A DNA stretch of 64,000 bases from FEN-1219 sp963728995 (GTDB lineage Bacteria; Pseudomonadota; Gammaproteobacteria; Steroidobacterales; Rariloculaceae): assembly GCA_963728995.1 (NCBI GenBank), contig CAVSMD010000001.1, forward strand, positions 310,001-374,000, read 5' to 3'. How positions within the stretch are numbered: the stretch's first letter is position 1; each line of letters starts with the position of its first letter. Below, piece after piece: positions 53,371 through 61,461 of the stretch. A model generated the notes under the pieces. That model did no database searches. It was not told the origin of the DNA and was given only the letters and a program-made list of their open reading frames with translations. Both the position numbers and the translations under genes were made by a program.

Positions 53371-53403
53371 GATTCGGTCGTTGCGTTGGCCCTAACGTAG
53401 CGC
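53371..53403. repeat. 33-bp direct repeat, copy 2
   Basis: It repeats 51048-51080 at the far end of the transglutaminase/sigma/membrane-protein segment. Read on the plus strand it encodes the dehydrogenase tail (DSVVALAL) without its gene, and it overlaps the last codons of the TonB-domain gene on the minus strand. It looks like a target duplication left by an insertion event. Confidence 0.8.
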
Positions 53404-54657
53404 AGGCGCGAGACGCTCGGGCTCGACGCGACCTTCGGCGCCGGCGACATAGTAGCGAAGAACCACCGGGGCAGCGTCTGCCACCTGGCCGTCAACCAAT
53501 CTCGGCCGAAACACACTGCGCTCGATCTGCTGAACGAGCGCCCTCTCCGCTTCTCGTGAGGCGTTCGTGGTCGAGTCGAGTATCTTCACGTGCTTGGCAC
53601 GTCCGTAGCTCGTGACCTCGAAAGCCACGTCGATGTGGCCCGTGCTGTCGGGCGTCCAACTGGACATCAGCGGGTTCGGCTGAAAAGTCGGCAGCACGAT
53701 CGGCACGTCCGGAGCGAACAAAGCGTGCATCGATTTTGCGTCGACGCCATCCCTGCGAAGCTTCGCGTACGCCTGTTCGTAGGTATCGAGCTCGGAGTCC
53801 GAGAAGACGCGCGACACGATGTCCCAATCCGCGAGCTGCAGCAGCGAATCGACTTGCGCGAGGGACGGCACGTCGCTCGCCGCGTCGTACGCGAGCAGTC
53901 GCACCAGGCTCCGGCGTCCGACGGAATAAGCCCCGAGTGCATACGAGCTGCGCACGATCCGCATCTCGAGATCGCGCAGCTCGGGGCTCGAATACAGCCG
54001 ATGATCGGCGAGCGTCTTGATGGCCGCGGACCAGTACCGCCAGGCTTCCGTCATCACGCCGTCGATCAGCTCGCTGCGGCTACCGGAGCTGCAGTTGTGG
54101 TCGACCCAGATGAGATCGGCGGGGGACAACGAGCTATGGTAGTAGCAGCCGAGCGCGAGCTGCGGCGGAAATTCTCCGGCCAAGTAGCGGTTCAGCAGGT
54201 CCAAACGCTTGTCGCCCATTTCGCGGTAGATATCCGCGGCGCGCACATCCTCCGGATGGGCGCGCGCCAAGGCGAGCAGCTCGTGCTCCCGGTCCCAGGC
54301 CTCCTGCGCCTCTCCCAAGCCCTCCTCGATGCGAATGAGCTCAGCGAGCAGCGGGGCCTCGTCGAGCGACGAGAAGCCGTGGTTCGCGCGCACCACGCCT
54401 CGAGCTTCCTCGAAGGCCGCGGCCGCACGTTGCTCGTGACCCAGCTCCCGATAGAGATGGCCGAGCTCCGTGAACAAAGGAATCAGCGCTGTAGAGTGAG
54501 CGCCGTGCGCGGTCTGCTCCGAGGCGATGCTCTCGTGGATTTGTTCCTCGATCCCTGCGGCGTGCTCGAGATCGTCCTGCGCCACGGCCTCGACCGGGGT
54601 GGCGAGCAGGAGGAGATAGACCGCCGCGATCGGCGCATAGCGCTTTATGCGGAGCAT
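53392..54657 (-). CDS. Exported tetratricopeptide-like protein with TonB-type C-terminal domain
   Basis: A 421-residue protein with a signal peptide (about 1-27, EAVAQ). The helical repeats are seen in LFTELGHLYRELGHEQRAAAAFEEA and later pairs. Two cysteines are in the middle. The end, GHIDVAFEVTSYGRAKHVKIL with FRPRLVDGQVADAAPVVLRYY, is a TonB-C-like fold. It could connect periplasmic proteins; there is no membrane helix that would make it an energy transducer. The function is unknown. Confidence 0.65.
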   Translation of the reverse strand: MLRIKRYAPIAAVYLLLLATPVEAVAQDDLEHAAGIEEQIHESIASEQTAHGAHSTALIPLFTELGHLYRELGHEQRAAAAFEEARGVVRANHGFSSLDEAPLLAELIRIEEGLGEAQEAWDREHELLALARAHPEDVRAADIYREMGDKRLDLLNRYLAGEFPPQLALGCYYHSSLSPADLIWVDHNCSSGSRSELIDGVMTEAWRYWSAAIKTLADHRLYSSPELRDLEMRIVRSSYALGAYSVGRRSLVRLLAYDAASDVPSLAQVDSLLQLADWDIVSRVFSDSELDTYEQAYAKLRRDGVDAKSMHALFAPDVPIVLPTFQPNPLMSSWTPDSTGHIDVAFEVTSYGRAKHVKILDSTTNASREAERALVQQIERSVFRPRLVDGQVADAAPVVLRYYVAGAEGRVEPERLAPALR

Positions 54658-54867
54658 GCTGGTGATGAGGTTCTCGCCGGCATGCGTTCGAGCTTACTGC
54701 ACCCGCAGCGGTGGAGCGAGCGGCAGAAAGAAGCCCAGCGTAAGAAAAGTCCAAGTATCTGACGATTCCGACCAATGGCCCCCGACCCTTCGAGCGGTAA
54801 CATGCAGGGGCTCTACCGATCATCCCACCGGAGCAGCACGCTTAGGCTCCGGCAAGAGGCGAATGCG

Positions 54868-55662
54868 ATGAAAACCGGCTTTATCGGCCTTGGCATGCAG
54901 GGCAAGTACATGGCCGTGAACCTGGCGGCCGCGGGCTACGACCTGATGGTGTTCGACACCCGCCCGGGTCCGCTGGAGGAATTGGCGGCCGCGGGCGCGA
55001 AGGTGGCACGCTCCTGCGCGGAAGTAGCTGCGCACGGCGAAATCATCCAAGTGTGCGTGCTGGACGACGCGCAGGTGGAAACGGTGGTCGCGGGCCCCGC
55101 GGGCCTGCTCGAGACGGCGGCGCCCGGCACCATCATCGTGATCCACAGCACGATCGAGCCCGCCACGATCGAAAGGCTCGCGGGTTTGGCCGCGCAGAAC
55201 AAGGTCGAGATGATGGACGTGCCGGTCAGCGGCAGCGAGAAGGGGGCGAAGAACAAAACCATGTCCTACATGGCGGGCGGCTCGCAAGCAGCGCTCGCGA
55301 AATGCCGGCCGCTGTTCGAGACATCGGGGCCTAAGATCCAGCACGTCGGTGAGATCGGCGCGGGCGTGCGTGCGAAGCTCGCCCACCAGATCATCATCTC
55401 GATCAACATGATGGCGGCCTACGAGGGGATGCGGGTGGGCGTCGAGTCCGGGGTCGACGCAAAAATCCTCGAGAAGGTCATCAACGAGGGGCTCGCCCAG
55501 AGCTGGGTGGCCGATCACTGGTCCGACCTCGCGTTCGGACCGCATTCCCGCAAGGTGTTCTACAAGGACCTGCACCTCGGGCTGAAGCTCGCGCACGAGC
55601 TGGGCATTCCCGCGCCGGGCGCGGGCCTGGCCCAGCAGCTGCTGGACAAGATCGTCCCGTGA
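54868..55662 (+). CDS. NAD(P)-binding oxidoreductase, 3-hydroxyisobutyrate dehydrogenase family
   Basis: A 264-residue protein with the dinucleotide fold MKTGFIGLGMQGKYMAVNLAAAG, the substrate loop DVPVSGSEKGAKNKT, and the catalytic Lys region GAGVRAKLAHQIIISIN. The family oxidises beta-hydroxyacids. It starts ATG 54868 after AAGAGG. It lies 25 bases before a Rieske dioxygenase alpha gene on the same strand, so an oxidation/dehydrogenation sequence on the same substrate is likely. The length is a little short for the family (about 290). Confidence 0.88.
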   Translation: MKTGFIGLGMQGKYMAVNLAAAGYDLMVFDTRPGPLEELAAAGAKVARSCAEVAAHGEIIQVCVLDDAQVETVVAGPAGLLETAAPGTIIVIHSTIEPATIERLAGLAAQNKVEMMDVPVSGSEKGAKNKTMSYMAGGSQAALAKCRPLFETSGPKIQHVGEIGAGVRAKLAHQIIISINMMAAYEGMRVGVESGVDAKILEKVINEGLAQSWVADHWSDLAFGPHSRKVFYKDLHLGLKLAHELGIPAPGAGLAQQLLDKIVP

Positions 55663-55687
55663 CGAGACCCACGAGCGAGACAGAACG

Positions 55688-57016
55688 ATGAGACGCACGC
55701 CTCCGTCTGCACACGACCTGGTCGACACCGCGCACGGCGAGATCAGCCGCGAAATCTTCGTGAACGAGGACATTTACCGCGAGGAGAAAGTACGGATTTT
55801 TTCCCGCGCTTGGCTCTATGTCGGGCACGAGAGCCAGATCAAGAATCCGGGCGATTACTTCGTATCCAAGATGGGCGAGGAGTCCGTGATCCTCACGCGC
55901 GACTTCGGCGGCAAGGCTCATGTGTTCCTGAACAGCTGCGCGCATCGCGGGATGAAGCTCTGCCGCTACGATGCGGGCAATACGAAAGCGTTCCGCTGCC
56001 CTTACCACGCGTGGACCTATAAAACGGACGGCACGCTGATTGGCGTGCAGGATTACGAGAACGCCTACCGGCCGCCGTTCGACAAATCCCAATGGGGATT
56101 GGTGGAGGTGGCGCAGCTCGCGAATTACATGGGCACGATCTGGGCCACGTGGGACGAGGATGCACCGTCGTTCGAGGACTATCTCGGTGAAGCCGCGTTC
56201 GCGTTCGACAATGGTCTGTGCGCTTGGGACGGTGGCGACGGCGGCACGGAGCTGCTGGGCACCCCGCAGAAGTGGCGGGTTCCGTGCAACTGGAAGTTCA
56301 TCGCCGAGAATTTCGCCGGCGATTGGCTGCACGGCGTCAGCCATCGGTCCGTCGACATGGTGCGCCTCGGCCCGAGCGGCGACGTGGGCCGCCGCGACGA
56401 TTTCGGGCAATTGGTGGTGACGGCGTATCCGGAGGGCCACGGCGTCCTGTACAGCGTCTACCCGAATCAGGACATCCGCACCGAATACGCGACGTCGCCC
56501 GTCACGTCCGAATACTTCCAGCAGTGCTGGCAGCGCCGTCTCGAGAACCGCGGCTCGCTCGCCGGCACTTCCCCGCTGGTCGGCACGATCTTTCCCAACA
56601 TGTCGTTTCATGCGCAACAGCCGCGCACGCTGCTGGTCTCGCACCCCGTGAGCGCCAACGAAACCGAGATGTGGCGAACGTACTTCGTGGACAAGCAGGC
56701 GCCGGACGAAGTGAAGCAGTACCTGCGGGAGTATTACATGCGCTATTCCGGCCCGGGCGGCATGACCGAGCAGGACGACATGGAGAACTGGAACTACGCG
56801 CACGCTGCGAGCGGCGGCACCATCGCACGGCGCCGGCCATATCACTACAAGGCGGGGTTGGGCGCCGGCGGGCGCCACGCCGTGATTCCCGGGGTGGTCA
56901 CCGAGCAGCCCATCACGAGCGAGCAGAACCCACGCGCCTTCTACAAGCGCTGGGCCGACTACATGGACATGGACCGCTGGGACGAGTTGCTCGACGCCCG
57001 CAAGGTCGGGGCTTGA
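55688..57016 (+). CDS. Rieske-type ring-hydroxylating dioxygenase, alpha subunit
   Basis: A 442-residue protein. The Rieske cluster is bound by C84-A-H86 and C104-P-Y-H107. The mononuclear iron site has N208, D212, H215 and H219 in AENFAGDWLHGVSHRS; a late DDMENWNY may hold the Asp. The usual length. It adds both atoms of oxygen to an aromatic ring or acts as a demethylase. Subunit beta follows within 10 bases; no ferredoxin or reductase is in the neighbourhood, so electrons must come from elsewhere in the genome. Confidence 0.93.
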   Translation: MRRTPPSAHDLVDTAHGEISREIFVNEDIYREEKVRIFSRAWLYVGHESQIKNPGDYFVSKMGEESVILTRDFGGKAHVFLNSCAHRGMKLCRYDAGNTKAFRCPYHAWTYKTDGTLIGVQDYENAYRPPFDKSQWGLVEVAQLANYMGTIWATWDEDAPSFEDYLGEAAFAFDNGLCAWDGGDGGTELLGTPQKWRVPCNWKFIAENFAGDWLHGVSHRSVDMVRLGPSGDVGRRDDFGQLVVTAYPEGHGVLYSVYPNQDIRTEYATSPVTSEYFQQCWQRRLENRGSLAGTSPLVGTIFPNMSFHAQQPRTLLVSHPVSANETEMWRTYFVDKQAPDEVKQYLREYYMRYSGPGGMTEQDDMENWNYAHAASGGTIARRRPYHYKAGLGAGGRHAVIPGVVTEQPITSEQNPRAFYKRWADYMDMDRWDELLDARKVGA

Positions 57017-57026
57017 GGTTCGCGCC

Positions 57027-57578
57027 TTGACGAGACCGAGCCTCACTCAGGATCGCCTCGCCTATCTCGATCTGCTGCGGGAGATCGAGGATCTTTTCTT
57101 CAGGGAAGCCGACCTGCTCGACGAGCGCGAATACGACCGCTGGCTCGAGCTGCTCACGGAAGACGTCGTGTACTGGATGCCGATGCGGAAAAACGTCTCC
57201 TACGCGCTCCGCCAGCAGGACATCACGGCGGAAAACGACCTCGCCTGGTTCCACGACGACAAGGAGACGCTCAGAAAGCGCGTCAAGCAGATACAAACCG
57301 GTATGCACTGGGCCGAAGAGCCCATTTCCCGCATCTCGCATCTGATCACCAACGTCCGATTGGTGGAGCCGATTGCGTCGCTCGCCGAAGGCGAGACCAC
57401 CACGACCACGTGCCGCTTCATCGTGTATCGAAACCGCGTCGAGGACGAGACCGACCTGCTCGTGGGGCGGCGCGAAGATACCCTGGTGAGGACCGGCGGC
57501 GAGTTGAAGGTTGCACGACGCAAGATCATCCTCGACCAAAGCGTGCTGCTCGCGAAGAATCTGACGATGTTCTTCTGA
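57027..57578 (+). CDS. Ring-hydroxylating dioxygenase, beta subunit
   Basis: A 183-residue NTF2-like protein, the usual length of dioxygenase beta subunits, with the segments FFREADLLDEREYDRWLEL, DVVYWMPMRKNV and HLITNVRLVEPI. It begins with a TTG codon at 57027. It would form the alpha3beta3 hexamer with the preceding gene. A permease pseudogene follows 6 bases later. Confidence 0.9.
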   Translation: MTRPSLTQDRLAYLDLLREIEDLFFREADLLDEREYDRWLELLTEDVVYWMPMRKNVSYALRQQDITAENDLAWFHDDKETLRKRVKQIQTGMHWAEEPISRISHLITNVRLVEPIASLAEGETTTTTCRFIVYRNRVEDETDLLVGRREDTLVRTGGELKVARRKIILDQSVLLAKNLTMFF

Positions 57579-57583
57579 TCGGC

Positions 57584-58122
57584 GTGAGGAACGTAGCCGC
57601 AGCACAATGGCTCGAATCCGTCGCGCAGGACGTTCGCTACGGAATCAGATCGATGGCGCGCGCCCGCACGGCCACCGTCGTCGCGGTCGCGACCCTCGCG
57701 GTGGCAATTGGCGTCAATGCGGCCGTCTTCACGGTGACGAACGCCGTGCTCTTCAAGGGGTTCGCCGGCGTGGTCCAAAACGACCGGCTCCTCTATGTCA
57801 GCAACGGCGGGTGCTGCATCGCGTATCCGGACTTCGAAGACTATCGAGCGCAGGCGAAGTCGTTTCAGTCCATGGGCATCGTGCGACGCTCGTGTGCCGG
57901 CAAGGCCTATGGCCGTGCTGCCTTGGCCTCTGCATAGGCTTTGCGGCGTCCATCGCGGTCAATCGCGTGCTGGCGTCGATGCTCGTGCAGGTGTCCGTGT
58001 ACGACCCGCTTTCGCTGACGGTCGCGGCAGCCGCGCTGGCCGGCGCGGCCCTGCTCGGCTGTCTGGTGCCCACGTACCGCGCGATGCGCCTGAGCCCGAT
58101 CGTCGCGCTCCGGCACGACTAG
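57584..58122 (+). pseudogene. FtsX-type (ADOP) permease with internal deletion
   Basis: The first 100 codons (GTG 57584) read VRYGIRSMARARTATVVAVAT and a first helix typical of acidobacterial-type duplicated permeases, to PDFEDYRAQAKSFQSMG. The end, in another frame, is the family C-terminus: NRVLASMLVQVSVYDPLSL, then PTYRAMRLSPIVALRHD. The 600-700 residues in between are missing. Both ends survive, so this is a clean internal deletion, with the join at about 57885-57925. Confidence 0.8.
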
Positions 58123-58161
58123 CCGCCGCCTCGACGCGCGTGTCGGAGGGATTCCGGCCCC

Positions 58162-58587
58162 TTAGAGGAATTGCGGACTTATCGCAGCAAATCTCGCGAA
58201 GTCTCGATCGGCCGTGATGAGATCGCGCACCCCGAGTTCGATGCACGAGGCGACGATTTGCGCGTCGAACGCGAGATTGCCACGAACCTCCGCGCTCTCA
58301 CAAACACCGCGAAAAGTACTCGCGTACGATTGACCCGGCAATAGCAGGCGACTGGAAGGACTCTCCAGCAAGCGATCGATGAAATTCAGGGCGGTGCGCA
58401 AGTCGGTGGGTGGCGTGAATACGCGCAAATGGGTGACGACTCGGACGAACTCGGCGATGCAGAAAACCGGCAGCCCCCACGGACTATCGCCTTCTGCGAG
58501 CGCGCTGAGCCTCCGGAGCGCTTCAGCGTGACGCTCGGTTTCGCGCCGATGGGCATAGATCAATACGTTGGTGTCCACCCCGATCAA
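58162..58587 (-). CDS. VapC-type PIN-domain toxin (second module)
   Basis: A 141-residue PIN domain with D5 in IGVDTNVLIYA, E46 in CIAEFVRVV, and the later Asp in AFDAQIVAS, then LITADRDFARF. It starts in a 4-base overlap with the antitoxin stop. It belongs to a different subfamily from the first VapC. As in the first, a broken gene lies next to it. Confidence 0.9.
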   Translation of the reverse strand: MIGVDTNVLIYAHRRETERHAEALRRLSALAEGDSPWGLPVFCIAEFVRVVTHLRVFTPPTDLRTALNFIDRLLESPSSRLLLPGQSYASTFRGVCESAEVRGNLAFDAQIVASCIELGVRDLITADRDFARFAAISPQFL

Positions 58588-58820
58588 TCGCGCTCCATCA
58601 AATCGTAGAGCGCGTTGCGGTCGGCGACATCAACCGCGGGGGGCGCCGTGCCCTCGACGATCGGCAGCTCGAGCGTGAACTTGCTGCGCCCCCGGGGGCG
58701 CGGCAAAAGGCGGGCCCTGAGCGCATCCTCGATATACGCTCGCAACGGTATCCCTGCGGCAGCGGCACGTTGTTTTGCCAGGCGCAGTAGCTCGTCGTCG
58801 AGATCGATCGTGGTCTTCAT
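58584..58820 (-). CDS. Ribbon-helix-helix antitoxin (second module)
   Basis: A 78-residue protein from ATG 58820. The N-terminus MKTTIDLDDELLRLAKQRA is the DUF2191/CopG-like ribbon-helix-helix seen in VapB antitoxins, then GIPLRAYIEDALRARL. The tail binds the toxin. An upstream in-frame start 18 bases earlier is possible. Overlap with the toxin gene ensures coupled synthesis. Confidence 0.85.
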   Translation of the reverse strand: MKTTIDLDDELLRLAKQRAAAAGIPLRAYIEDALRARLLPRPRGRSKFTLELPIVEGTAPPAVDVADRNALYDLMERD

Positions 58821-58956
58821 ATGGCTGAACCATATCACCGACCCGTAAATACGGCAACCTCACGACGGCCCTCCGGCAAGCCAAAACACGGCTCGAGGTC
58901 GAGGCTTCGACCCCTCGTGCTCCACGAACCCAACGGAGAACGGCGGGCGCTACTAG

Positions 58957-59538
58957 CTACTTCAGCAACTTCTCGACCGCGTTGTTGAACTGTTGCGACT
59001 CCGGCTCCACAGCGCTGTCGAAGTACTGCGCAACCTTGCCGTCGGCGGTGACGAGGTACTTATTGAAGTTCCACTGCGGCTCCTGAGTCTGCCGCGCGAG
59101 CTCCTTGAACACGGCGTTGGCCTCCGGTCCCTTCACGTGCTGCGGCGCGAGCATCGTGAACTTCACGCCGTAGTTGATGAAGCACGTCGTGGCCGCTTCG
59201 GCCTCGTCCTTCGCTTCCTGATTGAAGTCATCCGACGAGAAGCCGACCACCACGAGTCCCCGCGCTTTGTACTTCTGGTAGGCCTCTTCCAGTCCTTTGA
59301 ACTGCGGCGTGAAGCCGCAGTGGCTCGCGGTGTTCACGATCAGCATCGGGTTGCCCGCGACGAGCGTGCAGAGGTTCACGCTGTCCGAGGAGTGCAGCTT
59401 GCGGTACTCCTGGTTCAGGAACGCCGGGCACGATGCGGCGGCAGATGCAGTCGACACCGCGGAGACCTGCGGCGCCGGCGACAAGTGCAACACTGCGACC
59501 AGCGCAACGAATGTCGCTACGGCATAGGCGGTCTTCAT
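58957..59538 (-). CDS. Exported glutathione peroxidase
   Basis: A 193-residue thioredoxin-fold protein with a signal peptide (about 1-27, QVSAVS). The peroxidatic Cys is C74 in NTASHCGFTPQFKGLE; the Gln region reads GFSSDDFNQEA (in place of the common FPCNQFGNQEP), and the Trp/Asn site WNFNKYLV is intact. It reduces peroxides in the periplasm, likely using thioredoxin-type donors. It stands alone between the second toxin-antitoxin pair and a double-VOC gene. Confidence 0.9.
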   Translation of the reverse strand: MKTAYAVATFVALVAVLHLSPAPQVSAVSTASAAASCPAFLNQEYRKLHSSDSVNLCTLVAGNPMLIVNTASHCGFTPQFKGLEEAYQKYKARGLVVVGFSSDDFNQEAKDEAEAATTCFINYGVKFTMLAPQHVKGPEANAVFKELARQTQEPQWNFNKYLVTADGKVAQYFDSAVEPESQQFNNAVEKLLK

Positions 59539-59690
59539 CGGCGGACCTCGCGGTTGGGCTTAAGGGGAATAGACGATACCCCAGGTCGGCGTGCGTAGCA
59601 CGCTCCGAAGCCCTGCGATCGGGCCGCGCTTGAACCCGAACCGACGCGCGAACATCATCACGGGCGCGCCGCTTGAACAGGGAGGGCGCC

Positions 59691-60755
59691 ATGATGAAGG
59701 TGACCAAGATCAGCTGCGTTTGCCTGTCCAGCCTCGCCGCGTTGCTCGTGGCGGCCGGCACCGCAGATGCGCAGGGGCAAGCACCGCGTCCCGGCGATCC
59801 GCCCGCCGCACCCGTGCCCACCGGGCTCGTCGTCGGCTCGGGCAACTTCTACAGCCCGATCGTCGCGGATCTCGAGAAAGCCGTCGCGTTCTATCGCGAC
59901 GGCCTCGGCTTCGACGTGCAGGGCGAGCCGACGAACTTCGACGATAATCCGCAGCTCCGGGCCATGTTCGGGCTCCCGGACTCCCGCTTCCGCCAGCAGA
60001 TCGGGCGCGCACCGCCCACACCGGGGGGCGTCGAAATCGTCGAAATTTCCAAGGCCGGCGGTCAACCTGTCGAGCGGCGCATTCAGGACCCGGGCACGAC
60101 GATGCTGCTGGTCGCCATGCGCGACATCAACGCGCCGCTCGCTCGCGTGAAGCAGCTCGGGGCGCCGGTCGTCACGACCGGCGGCGTGCCGGTCAACATG
60201 CCGGGGCAGACGCTCGCGGTGGTCGTCAGGGATCCGGCGGGCCACTTCGTCCAGCTCGTTCAGCCCGGCACCGCGCCGCCGGGCTCGACCGCGAACATCA
60301 TCGGCGTCCGGGTGCGGCACACCGTCGCCAACCTCGAGAGATCGCTTGCGCTCTATCGCGACACGCTGGCGCTTGCCGGCAGCCGTGAGCTTCCGCCGTA
60401 CACCGGTAGCGCGAATGTGCTCGACTTGCTCGGGCTGCCACACGATCTGCAATACCGGCTCGCGAGGCTCACGGTGCCGACGTCGGGTCTGCCGTTTGAG
60501 CTGATCGAGTGGCAAGGCGCTCGCCCGCCCGCCGACCCGGCCAACCTCGCAGACCCCGGCTCGACGCGGATGCAGCTGCGCGTATCGAACATAGATGACG
60601 CAGTCGCGGCGCTCACGAAGGCCGGTGGCACGTTCATTTCGACGGGTGGCAAGCCGCTCGATCTGCCGACTGCCAACGCAACGCTGAAGGTCGGCATCGT
60701 GCGCGATCCCGACGGGCTGTTTCTGGTGCTGATCCAGGCGCCGCCGGCGAAATAG
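59691..60755 (+). CDS. Exported protein with two VOC (glyoxalase-like) domains, paralogue 1
   Basis: A 354-residue protein with a signal peptide (1-27, TADAQ) and two VOC modules. The first (about 48-190) has SPIVADLEKAVAFYRDGLG and TLAVVVRDPAGHFVQLVQ; the second (about 200-350) has RHTVANLERSLALYRDTLAL and VRDPDGLFLVLIQ. VOC folds hold a metal and work on extradiol, lactone or thiol substrates. Export is unusual for the fold. It starts ATG 59691 after GGGAGGG. Paralogue 2 is at 62856-63944. Confidence 0.85.
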   Translation: MMKVTKISCVCLSSLAALLVAAGTADAQGQAPRPGDPPAAPVPTGLVVGSGNFYSPIVADLEKAVAFYRDGLGFDVQGEPTNFDDNPQLRAMFGLPDSRFRQQIGRAPPTPGGVEIVEISKAGGQPVERRIQDPGTTMLLVAMRDINAPLARVKQLGAPVVTTGGVPVNMPGQTLAVVVRDPAGHFVQLVQPGTAPPGSTANIIGVRVRHTVANLERSLALYRDTLALAGSRELPPYTGSANVLDLLGLPHDLQYRLARLTVPTSGLPFELIEWQGARPPADPANLADPGSTRMQLRVSNIDDAVAALTKAGGTFISTGGKPLDLPTANATLKVGIVRDPDGLFLVLIQAPPAK

Positions 60756-60861
60756 CAGACCGAGGCGCGCTTGGCTGCTCCCCTGCCCGGCGCCTGGCTC
60801 CGCGTCCAGGCCCTCAGGCGCAAACGAACGGCGCGAGCTCCGCTACGACAATCCGTGCAGC

Positions 60862-60890
60862 TTGCTGACCGACCGATCGGTCGGTATACT
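60862..60890 (+). promoter_or_regulatory. Promoter of the TetR gene (-35 TTGCTG, -10 TATACT)
   Basis: TTGCTG (60862-60867) and TATACT (60885-60890) are separated by exactly 17 bases, the ideal distance. Transcription would begin about 7 bases after the -10 box, at or next to the ATG at 60898. There is no ribosome site, so the message is probably leaderless. Confidence 0.65.
60868..60885. promoter_or_regulatory. TetR operator: perfect 18-bp palindrome
   Basis: ACCGACCGATCGGTCGGT is perfect and fills the whole spacer between the -35 and -10 boxes. A bound dimer would block polymerase. It is the expected size and symmetry for a TetR-family site, and the regulator gene starts 13 bases later. Confidence 0.75.
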
Positions 60891-60897
60891 CTTCTCC

Positions 60898-61461
60898 ATG
60901 AAACCGCGACGCGACACTCGCACCTCCATCGTCGAAGCCGCCATCGTCCTGCTCGGGCGCGACGGCCCGGATGGCTTCAGCGCGTCGGCGCTCGCCCGCG
61001 AGGTCGGTATCAGCAAGGCCAACCTGTTTCATCACTTTCCCAATTTCGACGAGATCCCCCTCGCCGCGTTCGACCTGCTCGGCGCCGCCATGCTCGCGCC
61101 GGCACGCAAGCCGCCGGCGACAGCCCGCGACTGGCTGCTGCAGCTCGGCAACATGACCTTCAAAATCACGAGGGAGCAGCAAGGCTTCCTCAGAGCCTAC
61201 TTCGTCTTCTTCGGCCGAGCCCTGTTCGACGAGCGCATGCGGAAAAGAATCGACGCGAGCGCGGCGCCGGTACTTGCCGGAATGGTCGAACAGCTGCGCC
61301 AGTTCATGCCGAGGCCGGAAGCGGAAACCACCGCACGTCTCGCCCTGATGACGCTCGACGGCCTCGGTCTGCATCTGCTGGCGCTCGGCGCGGAACGCAA
61401 GACGCGACAGGCGTGGCGGCGGTTCGTGGACGCACTCTTTCCAGAGGAGAAGACATCATGA
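60898..61461 (+). CDS. TetR-family transcriptional repressor
   Basis: A 187-residue protein from ATG 60898. The helix-turn-helix is FSASALAREVGISKANLFHHFPNFDEI after TRTSIVEAAIVLLGRDG. The C-terminal ligand domain contains AYFVFFGRALFDERMRKRI. It most likely represses its own promoter and the overlapping monooxygenase gene and is released by the substrate. An in-frame TTG in the -35 box is not the start. Stop and next start overlap (ATGA). Confidence 0.92.
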   Translation: MKPRRDTRTSIVEAAIVLLGRDGPDGFSASALAREVGISKANLFHHFPNFDEIPLAAFDLLGAAMLAPARKPPATARDWLLQLGNMTFKITREQQGFLRAYFVFFGRALFDERMRKRIDASAAPVLAGMVEQLRQFMPRPEAETTARLALMTLDGLGLHLLALGAERKTRQAWRRFVDALFPEEKTS

